From: Microbacterium natoriense
GTDB taxonomy: Bacteria; Actinomycetota; Actinomycetes; Actinomycetales; Microbacteriaceae
NCBI RefSeq assembly: GCF_030816295.1
Contig: NZ_JAUSXV010000001.1
Location: 434,001 to 498,000, forward strand
Length of the DNA: 64,000 nt
Reading direction: 5' to 3'
Shown here: positions 37,287-47,371 of the stretch, in pieces
How the letters are laid out: the number at the start of each line of letters is the position of its first letter
Numbering within the stretch: the stretch's first letter is position 1
The notes under the pieces: model-generated
What the model saw: the letters and a program-made list of their open reading frames with translations, nothing else
Database searches by the model: none
What the model was told of the DNA's origin: nothing
Translations under genes and position numbers: made by a program

Positions 37287-37333
37287 GTGGGAAACACACG
37301 ACCCCCAAAGTGACGACCAGGAAGGAGCATGGC

Positions 37334-38584
37334 GTGGAGTCCACGACTTCGCCGCGTCGGTACGCGAACGGCATCCTCACGAGGAACCGGCTCCTGGACG
37401 CAGCGTCGGAGCTTTTCGCGAATGCCGGATTCCGGGCGGTCTCCCTTCGCGATATCGCCGCCGAAGCGGGCGTGAGCCATGCCGGGCTCCTCCGCCACTT
37501 CGCTTCGAAGGAAGACATCCTCACCTGCCTGATCGATCGATTCGACAACGTGAACGAGCACTGGGAGGCAGAGCGCACACACGCGACGGAGCATCCGACC
37601 GCAGCTGACGTCCTCGACATCGCCGCACGCAATCTCAGAGTTCCCGGAGCTGTCGAACTGTTGACGTCGCTCGCAGGAGAAGCGACCAGCCCAGTGCACC
37701 CGGCTCATGACTACATGAGGGAGCGCTATCGCCGCGCCCGGGCTGCCACCGCCTCAGCCATGCCGAAGGCACTCGAGAGCATGACGACCACAGCGACTCG
37801 CTTTCTGGCTCTCTGGGACGGTCTCCACATTCAGCATCTCTACGACCCCGAGGCCGTCGACGTCGTCGAGGGCCTCGCCGACCACCTGGGCGCGACGCCG
37901 CCGCAACGACGACGAGCCCCCTCGTCGCCACGCTCGACAACGCGGGCCGGCGACCTGAATGCGCTGCCGCGCGACGCCGGCTACGCCGCAACGCAGGAGA
38001 GACGGGCCAGCATCGTCGACGGCGCCGTCATCCTCTTCGCACGACAAGGGTTCCACAACACATCGCTGGCGGCGATCGCCGAGTACGCAGGCGTTCCCAA
38101 ATCGTCCCTGCTGCGGTACTTCCCGACGAAGGAGCACCTGCTCACCGCGGTTCTCGTCGCACGCGACGATCATGGCCTCGCCTCGGCCCGCGCCCAGTCG
38201 TGGTCGGCGCGCGAGCATTTCGCCAAGATCATCGAAAGCGCCCGCACTGCGGTCGAGGCCGAGCCCGGTCTCATCGCGTTCTTCACCGTGCTGACCGGCG
38301 AAGCTCTCGCTCCCGAGCATCCTGGGCACGACTACATCCGCTTCCGGTATCGGCGGGCGCGAAGCTACTTCACGGCGCTGTTCGCCGAAGCCGCCGACGA
38401 AGGCCTCCTCGCACCCGGTCGTGACCCGGCCCGTGAAGCGACGAACTTCCTGGCGATGTGGGACGGATTGCAGATCCAGTGGCTCTACGACCCCGAAGAC
38501 ATCGACATCCCCCGGTGCCCTTTCCGCGCACCTGCACACGGTCTTCACACTCCGCGCACTCCCCGCGCAGCCCGAACGAGATGA
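37334..38584 (+). CDS. Tandem TetR/AcrR regulator (two TetR units in one chain)
   Basis: This 416-residue protein contains two complete TetR units. The first HTH reads LRDIAAEAGVSHAGLLRHFASK (about residues 40-60) and the second LAAIAEYAGVPKSSLLRYFPTK (about residues 250-272). Both are followed by similar ligand-domain segments (AHDYMRERYRRAR and GHDYIRFRYRRAR; FLALWDGLHIQHLYDPE and FLAMWDGLQIQWLYDPE), so it arose by internal duplication. GTG 37334 follows an AAGGAG site by 6 bases. It probably binds as a monomeric pseudo-dimer and controls the divergent MFS gene and the downstream SDR. Confidence 0.88.
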   Translation: MESTTSPRRYANGILTRNRLLDAASELFANAGFRAVSLRDIAAEAGVSHAGLLRHFASKEDILTCLIDRFDNVNEHWEAERTHATEHPTAADVLDIAARNLRVPGAVELLTSLAGEATSPVHPAHDYMRERYRRARAATASAMPKALESMTTTATRFLALWDGLHIQHLYDPEAVDVVEGLADHLGATPPQRRRAPSSPRSTTRAGDLNALPRDAGYAATQERRASIVDGAVILFARQGFHNTSLAAIAEYAGVPKSSLLRYFPTKEHLLTAVLVARDDHGLASARAQSWSAREHFAKIIESARTAVEAEPGLIAFFTVLTGEALAPEHPGHDYIRFRYRRARSYFTALFAEAADEGLLAPGRDPAREATNFLAMWDGLQIQWLYDPEDIDIPRCPFRAPAHGLHTPRTPRAARTR

Positions 38585-38613
38585 ACAGTGATGTTCACAA
38601 GAATGGAGCAACT

Positions 38614-39447
38614 ATGCCCACCCTCTCCGATCTGAACGGACGAACCGCAGTCGTCACCGGTGCAGCGAGCGGCATCGGCGCCGCCCTGGCCATCGAGCTC
38701 AGCGCTCAGGGGATGAACCTGGTGATCGGCGACATCGACGGGGACGGCGTGAACGCGCTCGCGAGCCGGCTCCGCGAATCGGGCGCTCGCTGCCTGCCGA
38801 TGCAGGTCGACATGAGCGATCCGGGGGCAGTGCAGGCCTTTGCCGATGCGGCGTTCGCCGAGTTCGGATCGGTGGAGCTGCTCTGCAACAATGCCGGCGT
38901 TCTGTTGTTCGGGAAGGTCGCCGATGCTTCCCTCGGCGATTGGCAGTGGCTGTCCGCCGTCAACGTGCAGGGGCTTCTCAACTCGCTCCACTCGTTCCTC
39001 CCCCGAATGCGCGCACAGGACGGCTGGAAGCACATCGTCAACACCGCGTCCACGCACGCGTTCTTGGACAACCCGCAGGGCAGCGCCCTCTACACGGCTT
39101 CGAAGCAAGCGATCGTGGGGATCACGACAGGCCTGCGATATGAGCTCGCATCCGAAGGCGTCCTGGTCACGTTGCTGTGCCCGGGTCAGGTCTCGACGAG
39201 GATCCTGGATTCTCAGCGCAATCGGCCGTCTCAGTTCGGTCCCCGGGCCGCCGAGCCTTTCGGGACGGGTGTGATCCCCTTCGGCATCACACCGGATGAG
39301 GTCGCCAAGATCGCCGTCGCCGGCATCCTCGCCGAGTCTCCTATCGTCTTCGCTCTGGAGGAGAGCACGCGCGAGCACTTCCGCTCGCAGGTGCGCAACG
39401 CCTGGCAGGAGGCCGACCACGCGCTCGCCTCACCGATCGGAGTGTAG
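38614..39447 (+). CDS. SDR family oxidoreductase
   Basis: This 277-residue short-chain dehydrogenase has TGAASGIGAALA, CNNAGVLLFGK, the catalytic YTASK and the Ser in NTAST. ATG 38614 has a GGAG site 5 bases upstream; the in-frame ATG at 38581 overlaps the TetR stop but lacks a site. It is probably co-expressed with the tandem TetR gene. The C-terminal part resembles SDRs acting on large hydrophobic substrates. Confidence 0.88.
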   Translation: MPTLSDLNGRTAVVTGAASGIGAALAIELSAQGMNLVIGDIDGDGVNALASRLRESGARCLPMQVDMSDPGAVQAFADAAFAEFGSVELLCNNAGVLLFGKVADASLGDWQWLSAVNVQGLLNSLHSFLPRMRAQDGWKHIVNTASTHAFLDNPQGSALYTASKQAIVGITTGLRYELASEGVLVTLLCPGQVSTRILDSQRNRPSQFGPRAAEPFGTGVIPFGITPDEVAKIAVAGILAESPIVFALEESTREHFRSQVRNAWQEADHALASPIGV

Positions 39448-39704
39448 AAGACGCCGACGCGCTGACGTCATGCGCCGACCGTCGATGCAGCGCGTCGGAT
39501 GCTGGCGATCAACCCTGGATTCTGCAGCTGCTATCCGGACCCTTCAGGCACGGATTGAATCCTCGGACCGCCCGGCTTCGTGCCCACGTCGCGTGCCCGA
39601 TTGAGGACAAGTCCGACGAACAGCACGGCGGGATACGCTTGGTCGCGAGCCCTTGGCTCCGAGGACTATTCGTTTCGGTCGCGATGAAGCGGTGGCGAGG
39701 AAAG

Positions 39705-40574
39705 ATGATCGATATCGACGAGCCCCTGGTGGCCGAACTCATATCGGAGCAGTTTCCGCACTGGAGCGCACTGCGCATTCGCGCGGTTCCGCAACAGGGG
39801 TGGGACAACCGGACGTTTCGCCTGGGAGATGACCTGTCCGTGCGGTTGCCCAGTGGCGAGGCCTATGTCGCGGCTGTCGAGAAAGAGAAGCGCGCGCTCG
39901 AGTTCCTCGACGGGAAGCTTCCGGTTCTTGTCCCCGGTGTCGTGGCAGTCGGAGTGCCAAGCCGGGACTACCCGCTTCCTTGGTCCGTACGTCGATGGTT
40001 GCCCGGTAACACGATCGATGAGAATTCGCTGATCGATCGGGTCTCCTTGGCCGTCGATCTGGGATCCGTGTTGCGCGCACTGAGATCCCTACCGACAGGT
40101 GCGGGCGCCTCAGCGGGACGACATTCCTTCTACCGCGGCTGTCACCCGAGCGTGTACAGCGATCAAGTGCAGATCGCCCTCGATCGCCTGGGCGACGACG
40201 TCGATGCGGAACGGTGCCGAGAGATCTGGCTCGCCGCGACGACGTCTGCCTGGGAGTCCGAGCCCGTCTGGTTTCACGGAGACGTCGCCACCGGGAACCT
40301 GCTTGCAGAGGACGGAAGACTCTCGGCAGTCATCGATTTCGGCACATGCGGGATCGGCGACCCCGCATGTGATCTCGTCATCGCGTGGACGTACTTCGAT
40401 GACGAGGCGCGTGCGATGTTTCGCGAGTCGGTCGGTCTCGATGATGCAACATGGCAACGCGCGCGAGGATGGGCCCTCTGGAAAGCACTTGTGACCATGT
40501 CGGACCAGTCCAGCCCAGATCCCGGCAGATCTCAGCAGCGTGTGCTGGCCGAAGTCCTCTCCGCAGCGCCCTAA
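39705..40574 (+). CDS. Aminoglycoside phosphotransferase (APH) family protein
   Basis: This 289-residue kinase-like protein of the PF01636 family has the catalytic loop WFHGDVATGNLL (His-x-Asp with the downstream Asn) and the metal-binding IDFGTCGIGDPACDL. ATG 39705 is preferred because GAGGA precedes it; ATG 39684 is also in frame. Family members phosphorylate diverse small molecules, and true antibiotic resistance cannot be inferred. It stands alone, followed by non-coding DNA. Confidence 0.85.
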   Translation: MIDIDEPLVAELISEQFPHWSALRIRAVPQQGWDNRTFRLGDDLSVRLPSGEAYVAAVEKEKRALEFLDGKLPVLVPGVVAVGVPSRDYPLPWSVRRWLPGNTIDENSLIDRVSLAVDLGSVLRALRSLPTGAGASAGRHSFYRGCHPSVYSDQVQIALDRLGDDVDAERCREIWLAATTSAWESEPVWFHGDVATGNLLAEDGRLSAVIDFGTCGIGDPACDLVIAWTYFDDEARAMFRESVGLDDATWQRARGWALWKALVTMSDQSSPDPGRSQQRVLAEVLSAAP

Positions 40575-40739
40575 GTGTTCGCCGAGTTCAGCCGGAATCC
40601 GCAGGTCAGTGTAGGTTCCGGGGCGAGATGGCGGTAAAACCCAGGATTCCACGGTAATTGACGGCGATTTGGGGCACGAGATTCCGCGCGAAATGGCGGA
40701 TTCCTACGCCGTCTGCGCAGAGCCCTGCACAGACTGCAC

Positions 40740-41037
40740 TCAACAAAGTCGGACCATTGCGTCACGCGCGAGGGCGGTGTCAACGAACTGCTCGAAACGC
40801 ACGCTGAGGCTTCTGCGCACGATGAACGAATGCGCCACTCTGACATCGAGATGCTTGCCGGTCGTTCCGCGTCGCCGTGTACCGCCCCAAGGCGACGACG
40901 CTTTCTCCATCGACGACACAGCTGCCATCGTGTGCCGTCCAGTTGACCCACTCGGCGCCGAGCTTCTCCATCACTGGCGAGGTCACTCCTTCGGGGGGTG
41001 GCCACGAGCGCTGCCTCCGGGAATGCGTCAGCGACAA
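40740..41037 (-). pseudogene. NTF2/SnoaL-like protein remnant
   Basis: Two minus-strand frames together read a SnoaL-like fold: EWVNWTAHDGSCVVDGESVV and ALGRYTAT in one frame, then GTTGKHLDVRVAHSFIV and VRFEQFVDTALARDAM in another. They join if one base is dropped near 40866-40872. The N-terminal half is poorly preserved and no ribosome-binding site was found. It is probably a decayed or mis-sequenced ketosteroid-isomerase-like gene. Confidence 0.5.
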
Positions 41038-41599
41038 CCGACTGGGGCCAGTTCTGTATGAAGTGACGCCCTAACCACCTCCGCGACCCCTCAAACCCGC
41101 TCCACAGCCCCCTTCCTCACTGCAAGGATGCTTCTGCAACATGCTGAGCAAGTCGTCGACGTCACGGGCGGCGGCCTCACGCCACGTTTCTTCAGACGTC
41201 CGGCTGCACTCCCGCGCCAGTGTTCCCTGCCAACGACCCAGCATCAGCAGTTCGTAGACGCGGCCGATCCCCTGCAGGCGACACCCTTCCTGACGCTGCA
41301 TGAACCCGCGTGCGGCGCCGACGCCATGGTGGCCGCCGCGACGCGCGGCCTGAAAGCACTAGGGCGCAACTGCCAGCAGCAGCTGCCGGAATCGCGTCGA
41401 GGTGACACAAGGAGCCCAGACATCGGTGCGGCTGAGCAAGCGTCGCGGGCGCGCATTCCGCGAACGCGAGACAGTAATCAAGGCATCAGATCCCGCGCCG
41501 TCGATGCCCCCGATCGAGCTTGCAGTGACAATCTGGCGGGCCTTCGAAAGACGGCTGGCCATGTCGCTGCTGGCCAGGGGATCGCGCATGCCCGAGTCG
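41038..41599. other. No intact gene seen
   Basis: This 0.56-kb stretch upstream of the SnoaL remnant has only short, unrecognised frames. A minus-strand piece at 41071-41301 includes RVYELLMLGRWQGTLAREC, and another near 41440-41570 begins RLSKARQIVTASSIGGIDG, faintly like the start of a TetR regulator. It looks like gene decay, and no function is claimed. Confidence 0.3.
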
Positions 41600-43189
41600 T
41601 CAGGAGGCTTGGGTCCTTTTTTCCGTCGATGCCCGCTCCTCAGCACGGGAGGGCACGGCGAAGATGACGACGATGAATCCCAAGACGACCGCTCCGGCGC
41701 CGAGAAGGAAGGCGGAGAACGAGCCGTACACGAGGGCTTGCCGTGCACCCTCGAGGATGCCGTTGGCGACATCTGGGTTCTGACTCGCAACATGCGCTGC
41801 CGAGGCGAAGGACGACTGCAGGGCGAGCATCATGTCGTTCGTAACTTCGGAGGCGCGCGTGCTGTCGCTGATGAGTGCGGCGGCGGCAGTCGCGAATCCG
41901 GTTGCGAGGACGGCGCCGAGCAGCGATTGCATGATCGATGCGCCGAGGTCGTTTTGGAGGTCGGTCGTGCCGGATGCCATACCCACACGGTCGACCGGTG
42001 TGGTGCTGGTGAGCGCGCTTGATGATGCGGTACTGACCAGCGAGACCGCGGACCCGATCAGGATGAAGCCGATCGCGATCAGCCAGTAGGGGGTTTCCTC
42101 GCGCCACAGCAGCATGGTCAGGAATGCGAGTGCCAGCAGGATGTAACCGAGCAGCATCGTCGCACGCGTGCCCTTGGACCCCAGGATTCGAGCAGCGAAC
42201 GGTGCCGCAACGAGCAGTCCGAGCGCTGCAGGAAGCACGGCGAGACCGGCTTGCAGAGCGGAATAGTGCAGGACGTTCTGCATGAACTGGACACTGATGA
42301 AGACGGCGCCCGACAGCGCTCCGAAGACGATGAACCCGCTGACAGCGGGCGCCCAGAACATGCGCTGCTTCGCGATCTTCAGGTCGTAGAGCGGGTTCGT
42401 CGCCCGCGTCTGCCGCCATGCGAAGAGCCCGAGAAGCACTACGGCGGCGATGAGTAGCGAGACCCCGACGGTGAGGCCACCGGGTGTGAAGCAGAATCCG
42501 ATGCTCAGCACGAGTGCTGCGATGCCGAGCGTGGAGAGCACGCCCCCCAGATGGTCAACGGGCTCGGCGGACTCTTTCACGTGCGAGGGCACCGACCGGA
42601 CGATGATGACGATCGCGATGAGAGCGAGCGGGATGCTGCTCAGGAACGACGCATTCCACGGGAGCATGGCGAGAATCGCACCCGCGATGACGGCACCCGC
42701 GATCGAGGCCATTCCGGCGACGGCGCCCCACAGCGCGATGGCACTCTTGCGTCCGGAACCGTCGGCCCACAGCGCCGTGATCAGGGCCAGGGTGGTCGGG
42801 AAGACCATGCCCGCGGCGAGGCCGGTGAACACGCGAGCGAGGATCAACAGTTCGATCGTCGGAGCGATCGCAGAGAGAGCGCTCGCGACGATGATCAGGA
42901 CAAGGCCGATGGTGAGGACTTGCTTACGCCCGTATCGGTCGGCCAGCGCCCCGAAGTACAGCACGGACATCGCAAGTCCGAACGGTGCGCCGATCGACAC
43001 GAGATTCAGCATCGCCTGAGAGGAGCCGAACACTTCTCCGATTGCCGGGAGCGCGACGGGTCCGGCGGCGATGTTGAGTTTGCAGACGACGGCCGCGAGG
43101 ATGAGCGCGGCGAGAATGGCGCCGGCGCGCTTCGGGGCGGCCTGCTCCTGCAATGAAATGTGCCGAGCCGAGGAGACTTCGTCATGCAT
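41600..43189 (-). CDS. MFS transporter, DHA2 family (14 TMS)
   Basis: This 529-residue exporter has about 14 hydrophobic segments, the motif-A loop GALADRYGRKQVL and a DHA2-type LARVFTGLAAGMVFPTTLAL. The terminal segments around ARQALVYGSFSAFLLGAGA fit the EmrB/QacA subfamily. It is 5 bases downstream of the tyrosine-phosphatase gene, so the two are probably in one operon with the SulP gene. The substrate is unknown. Confidence 0.9.
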   Translation of the reverse strand: MHDEVSSARHISLQEQAAPKRAGAILAALILAAVVCKLNIAAGPVALPAIGEVFGSSQAMLNLVSIGAPFGLAMSVLYFGALADRYGRKQVLTIGLVLIIVASALSAIAPTIELLILARVFTGLAAGMVFPTTLALITALWADGSGRKSAIALWGAVAGMASIAGAVIAGAILAMLPWNASFLSSIPLALIAIVIIVRSVPSHVKESAEPVDHLGGVLSTLGIAALVLSIGFCFTPGGLTVGVSLLIAAVVLLGLFAWRQTRATNPLYDLKIAKQRMFWAPAVSGFIVFGALSGAVFISVQFMQNVLHYSALQAGLAVLPAALGLLVAAPFAARILGSKGTRATMLLGYILLALAFLTMLLWREETPYWLIAIGFILIGSAVSLVSTASSSALTSTTPVDRVGMASGTTDLQNDLGASIMQSLLGAVLATGFATAAAALISDSTRASEVTNDMMLALQSSFASAAHVASQNPDVANGILEGARQALVYGSFSAFLLGAGAVVLGFIVVIFAVPSRAEERASTEKRTQAS

Positions 43190-43194
43190 GGGAG

Positions 43195-44001
43195 TCAGGC
43201 GCTCTCTGTGAAGCGTCGGCGAAGTTCACCGATCTGCAGGTCGGCGAGCCCGAGTCCACCCCGGGCGTAGTTTTCGATCGTGCCGTATCGGGTGCGGAGT
43301 TCATCGAGGGCGGCGTCGAGGTAGCTGTCGCGGACGCCGAGGATCGGGTCGAGGAGTTCCGTGCGCACCCCTTTTTCCTGGAGTGCAGCGAGCATGGGCT
43401 GGAGCGCGGGAGCGAGATCCGTGTTCGTCTCCAGGTAGTCCTGGCGTACATCGTCTTCGCTCGCGCCGAGGAGGAGCAAGAAAGATGCGGCCGCCCATCC
43501 GGTGCGATCCTTCCCGGTAGTGCAATGGAACAGCGCCGCACCGGTGCGGTTCTCGTCGATCAGATCAAGGTAGAACGAACGGTAGGCGGTCAAGGCAGAC
43601 GGCAGGCTGACGAACTTGCGGTTCGCGTCTGCCAGGTATGCGTCTGCGCGGCCGCCGCCGAGCATGTTCTCGAGTGCTTCGGGGTCGGCGAGCAGTGTGG
43701 GGATCTGAGCGGCCACGTTGTCCTGGCTGTCGGCGACGACGTCGAGGCGCACCGAGCGAACACGCTCTGGGACCCGGTCGGGTGCGTCCTCGCGTTCGGT
43801 GGAGGTACGGAGGTCGTACACAGTCGTGATGCCGAGGGACTCAAAGATGGCCTCATCGGCGTCGTCGAGCTTCGCGAGCGACGCGGAGCGGTACAGCAGT
43901 CCTGTGCGGATCACCCCGCCTGACACGGGGATGCCGCCGAGATCGCGCATGTTGGGCGCGCTCGCAAGGAGAACTCGACGGTCAGGAGGGGTGGTGGTCA
44001 T
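43195..44001 (-). CDS. Tyrosine-protein phosphatase (PTP-like, PF13350)
   Basis: This 268-residue phosphatase starts with LASAPNMRDLGGIPVSGGVI and carries the signature P-loop FHCTTGKDRTGWAAA, with the nucleophilic Cys and the Lys-Asp-Arg that are typical of bacterial lipid/tyrosine phosphatases. An AAGGAA site precedes ATG 44001, which overlaps the stop of the SulP gene. It probably dephosphorylates proteins or phosphoinositides; its pairing with a SulP transporter and an MFS exporter is unexplained. Confidence 0.92.
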   Translation of the reverse strand: MTTTPPDRRVLLASAPNMRDLGGIPVSGGVIRTGLLYRSASLAKLDDADEAIFESLGITTVYDLRTSTEREDAPDRVPERVRSVRLDVVADSQDNVAAQIPTLLADPEALENMLGGGRADAYLADANRKFVSLPSALTAYRSFYLDLIDENRTGAALFHCTTGKDRTGWAAASFLLLLGASEDDVRQDYLETNTDLAPALQPMLAALQEKGVRTELLDPILGVRDSYLDAALDELRTRYGTIENYARGGLGLADLQIGELRRRFTESA

Positions 44002-45716
44002 GACGATTCCTTCATCTTCGTGGGGGCACGGTTCGCAGCGGCATCGCTTTCGAAGGAGGCGATGGCGAGATCGAGGTCGGTGTAGATGTGTGCGGGGTTG
44101 ATTCTGGCGAGAAGGTCGTAGGTGTCGAGGGCGGCGAGTAGGGCCGGCTCGGGGCGTGCAAGTACGACGTGGACCTGATGCGAGTGGAGCGATCCGATGA
44201 GGGAGACCAACTGCTCGCCTGCCGAGTAGTCGACATCGGGGATCCCCGCGCAGTCGAGGATCACCCAACGAACCCGGTCAGGAGCAGCGTCGACGGCCCG
44301 TTCGAGGCGTTCGGTGAAGCCGACGGCGTTCGCGAAGAACAACTCGCTGTTGAACCGGTAGACGATGAGTCCTGGGCGGGACTGCACCCCCGGGACCGCG
44401 GCGAGGAAGTCGTAGCCCCGTTCTGTGGGCTGCAGGATGAATGCAGGCGTACGGTACTGGCGGGCGATCACGCTCAACAGTGAGAGCGCGATCGCGACAC
44501 CGATCCCCGCGATGACACCTCCGACCACGACGATGACGGTCGTGATGATCGCGACGATGAATTCACCGCGGCTTCTCCGCGAAATGCGCCGGAGGCCGGC
44601 GAGATCGATCAGTCCGACGCCCACGACGAGGACCACCCCGGCGAGCACGGCGAGCGGCAGCTCTTCCAACAGATCGGTCAGGAACAGCACCACCACGAGG
44701 GTCATCACCACGACGACGAGATTGGCAACCTGGGATCGCCCCTTCGCCGTGTCGAGGATCTGCGTCTTGGTGGGCGATCCGTTGACCACGAACGTGCCAC
44801 TCAATCCGGCCGCGAGGTTCGCGCCCGCCAGCCCGAGAATGTCACGGTTCACATCCGAACGCTCACCATGCTTCATCGCGAAACTCCGCGATGTTGCGGC
44901 GCTCTGCGCGATCACGATGAAGAAGCACGACAACGCCGTCGAAGCGATCGCCACAACCTCCGCCACGGTGACCCCGCCCGGGAGGCCGATCACCGGAAGG
45001 CCACCATCGATGGGACCGACTACCTCGACCCCGTACCCTTCCGCGTCGGTCAGAGTCGCGACCGTCAGAAGCCCGACGACGGCCACGATCGCACCCGGAA
45101 TCTTCGGGACCAGGAACTTGAAAGCCACCAGAATAGCGATGGTGCCGGCACCGTAGGCGATCGTGGGTAGGGAGATCGAATCGAGCTGCGACATCCATGC
45201 CCACTGCTTCTCGATCCAGTGCCCCTCCCCCTTCTCCACTCCGATGATGTCGGGAATCTGATTCAGGGCCACGTTGATCCCGATACCGGAAAGGAAACCG
45301 ATCAGCACCGACGCCGAGAGGAAGTCTCCGAGGAACCCCAGCCTCAACAGGCGCGCAAGCACCAGAAGCACCCCGGTCGCAAGTGCGACCAACGCGCACA
45401 TCGCCGCCCACCGGGGTGAACCAGGCTCCACGCCGGGGATGGCCGCTGCTGTCAGACCGGCCGCAAGAATCGCCGCTGCCGCAGAGTCGCCTCCGACGAC
45501 GAGCAACCGCGAGGAGCCGAGCAGCACGAACACCGCCAGCGGCAGCAACAACGTGTAGAGGCCTGTCACGATCGGCGTCTGCGTGATCGACGTGTACCCC
45601 ATGACCTCCGGGATGGCCACAGCGGCCACAGTCAGCCCGGCGACGATATCCGGTCCGAACCACGACATCCGATAGTTCCGAAGCGAACGCGGAATCAGAC
45701 GCTGCCACACCTTCAC
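43998..45716 (-). CDS. SulP family inorganic anion transporter with STAS domain
   Basis: This 572-residue carrier has 10-12 hydrophobic segments, an N-terminal GLTVAAVAIPEVMGYTSIT (SulP signature region) and VNGSPTKTQILDTAKGRSQ. A C-terminal STAS domain has the strand VILDCAGIPDVDYSAGEQL. GTG 45716 is chosen because the 21 residues upstream are not family-like; the ribosome-binding site is weak. SulP proteins move sulfate, bicarbonate or other anions, and the ion here is unknown. Confidence 0.9.
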   Translation of the reverse strand: MKVWQRLIPRSLRNYRMSWFGPDIVAGLTVAAVAIPEVMGYTSITQTPIVTGLYTLLLPLAVFVLLGSSRLLVVGGDSAAAAILAAGLTAAAIPGVEPGSPRWAAMCALVALATGVLLVLARLLRLGFLGDFLSASVLIGFLSGIGINVALNQIPDIIGVEKGEGHWIEKQWAWMSQLDSISLPTIAYGAGTIAILVAFKFLVPKIPGAIVAVVGLLTVATLTDAEGYGVEVVGPIDGGLPVIGLPGGVTVAEVVAIASTALSCFFIVIAQSAATSRSFAMKHGERSDVNRDILGLAGANLAAGLSGTFVVNGSPTKTQILDTAKGRSQVANLVVVVMTLVVVLFLTDLLEELPLAVLAGVVLVVGVGLIDLAGLRRISRRSRGEFIVAIITTVIVVVGGVIAGIGVAIALSLLSVIARQYRTPAFILQPTERGYDFLAAVPGVQSRPGLIVYRFNSELFFANAVGFTERLERAVDAAPDRVRWVILDCAGIPDVDYSAGEQLVSLIGSLHSHQVHVVLARPEPALLAALDTYDLLARINPAHIYTDLDLAIASFESDAAANRAPTKMKESS

Positions 45717-45890
45717 CCGGCACCCCTCACCATCAATACAATCCGGCCGAACAGCCTCGTCACGACCCGCTCGGCGCACGGCCAGGCCCCTCTACGGCAG
45801 TGACATCACGCTGAATGAGGCGGGCCGCACTCGACGCGGGCTCGTTATCCAGACCATTTTCACCAAGCGTCCCTGGCCCGAGCGGCGCGC

Positions 45891-47273
45891 TCATCCTTCT
45901 CGGATGAGATCGCCGCTGGAGCCCGTCGCTGCATCCTGCGGCGGGCGGGAGACCAGTTCCACGAGGGCGATGACGGCGATGGCGCAGATCGCAGTCCACA
46001 CGATCATCCCGGGCGTGGCAGGCCGGTTGGCCAGGAGGAACGCGGCGGATGCTGCACCCACGATGATCCGCAGGATCACCCGCCATCGGTAGATCCGCTC
46101 GCCCGTGCGCCCTGTACTGAGACCACGCTGTTCGGCGGTGAGTCGAATCGCGGCGAAGAGCGCCGCACCGTGAGCGCGCAGCGTGCGCGCCCATCGCCAG
46201 GGTCCGGCGAACAAGGTCACCGCCAGTGCAGTGGCCGCAAGTACACCGACGACCACGATCATGTGCGTCACGAATCCGAGCACGTGTTCGTACAGGACGG
46301 TCGCTGCGGCGTGGGGAAGCGTGGACGACACTGCCACCGCGAAGATGTTCTCCCCGATACCGATCCCGCCACCCACCAGAACCATCGACAGCAGCAGCGC
46401 ACTGGAGGCCCAGACTTGGGCGAGTGCGCGCCTGCGCGCCACGAGTACGCCGGCTGCGAGCAAGAGCAGCGATACCCAGGGCAACCAGATACCGGCGGCA
46501 ATGACGATCTGATAGATCGCCAGATAGATGCCTATGGAACTGGACTCTGCAATGACGATGGTCCGGTCGATGGCGGGGACTCGATCCCCCAGCGCGAACC
46601 CGTCGGCGACGAGCTCTTCCTTCACAGCCTGGATGATCGGTCCGAGCTGCAGGCTGATCTCCTGGTTCCGCCCGACGGTGATCGCGGCATCCCCTTGTCC
46701 GGTGGCGGTGCTCACGAGCTGCGTGTGGGTGATGGCGAGGGCATCTTCCCAGATCGCCGCGAACGCATCGGATCGCACGAAGTCCGTCACCGCGGTATTT
46801 ATCAGCCCCTTCACCCCGGACACGGCAGGGGCTTTCAGAAGGCCGAGAGCGTCTTGCGCTCGGGAGCCGAGGTTGAGATCGTCAAGCCCCCGGAAGAGGT
46901 CGTCGGCGATCCGGTCGATGTCGAGCTGAGACTCGATCGCGACGACGGTCTCGTCCGTGATGAAGTCCTGTACGGCGGGATCCTTTGCAAGTGGGGCGAA
47001 CGTGTCGACGAAGTACGCGGTATTGGTCAGCTCGTCATGCGCCCACGTCGACACGATCGCGACCGGCGACAGCAGTGCCCCGATGACGATGAGCGTCGTG
47101 GAGAGCAGCGTCCAGCCCCAACCGCGTCTACGGCTCTCCCGGGGGGCGTCCTGTTCCTGAGAGCGTGCATCTGGCGTCTTGGCGCGTTCTTGCTCGAGTG
47201 CTCGCATGAGCTGCGCGTTGGCGTGTCTGAGCTCGGCCAGTTGTCCGATGAGTTGCTCGTCTGTTCGCTCCAC
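45891..47273 (-). CDS. Integral membrane protein of unknown function
   Basis: This 460-residue protein has an N-terminal coiled-coil-like stretch (QLIGQLAELRHANAQLMRAL), a first transmembrane helix near residue 75, a large extracytoplasmic loop and then five or six helices. The GTG start at 47273 follows AGGAG by 9 bases; the upstream frame is low-complexity. I do not recognise a characterised family. The soluble loop (TDETVVAIESQLDIDRIADD) resembles uncharacterised actinobacterial envelope proteins. It heads a series of small stress-like membrane genes. Confidence 0.75.
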   Translation of the reverse strand: MERTDEQLIGQLAELRHANAQLMRALEQERAKTPDARSQEQDAPRESRRRGWGWTLLSTTLIVIGALLSPVAIVSTWAHDELTNTAYFVDTFAPLAKDPAVQDFITDETVVAIESQLDIDRIADDLFRGLDDLNLGSRAQDALGLLKAPAVSGVKGLINTAVTDFVRSDAFAAIWEDALAITHTQLVSTATGQGDAAITVGRNQEISLQLGPIIQAVKEELVADGFALGDRVPAIDRTIVIAESSSIGIYLAIYQIVIAAGIWLPWVSLLLLAAGVLVARRRALAQVWASSALLLSMVLVGGGIGIGENIFAVAVSSTLPHAAATVLYEHVLGFVTHMIVVVGVLAATALAVTLFAGPWRWARTLRAHGAALFAAIRLTAEQRGLSTGRTGERIYRWRVILRIIVGAASAAFLLANRPATPGMIVWTAICAIAVIALVELVSRPPQDAATGSSGDLIREG

Positions 47274-47371
47274 GATGGTGTCTCCTGAAAGATGCTTGGG
47301 CCGGTGTGTTGGATGCGCGCCAGGGCGTCCGCCACCGACCGAGCGAGTGACGCCACCTCCCCGCGCGCTTG

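Noticed and set aside
39705..40574. Aminoglycoside resistance gene
   Set aside because: It shows only the general APH-fold motifs, which occur in many small-molecule kinases.
45890..45908. CTCATCC-TTCTC-GGATGAG hairpin similar to the LuxR start repeat
   Set aside because: It lies at the coding end of the membrane-protein gene (LIREG-stop) and is short. Similarity to 49654-49682 may be chance.
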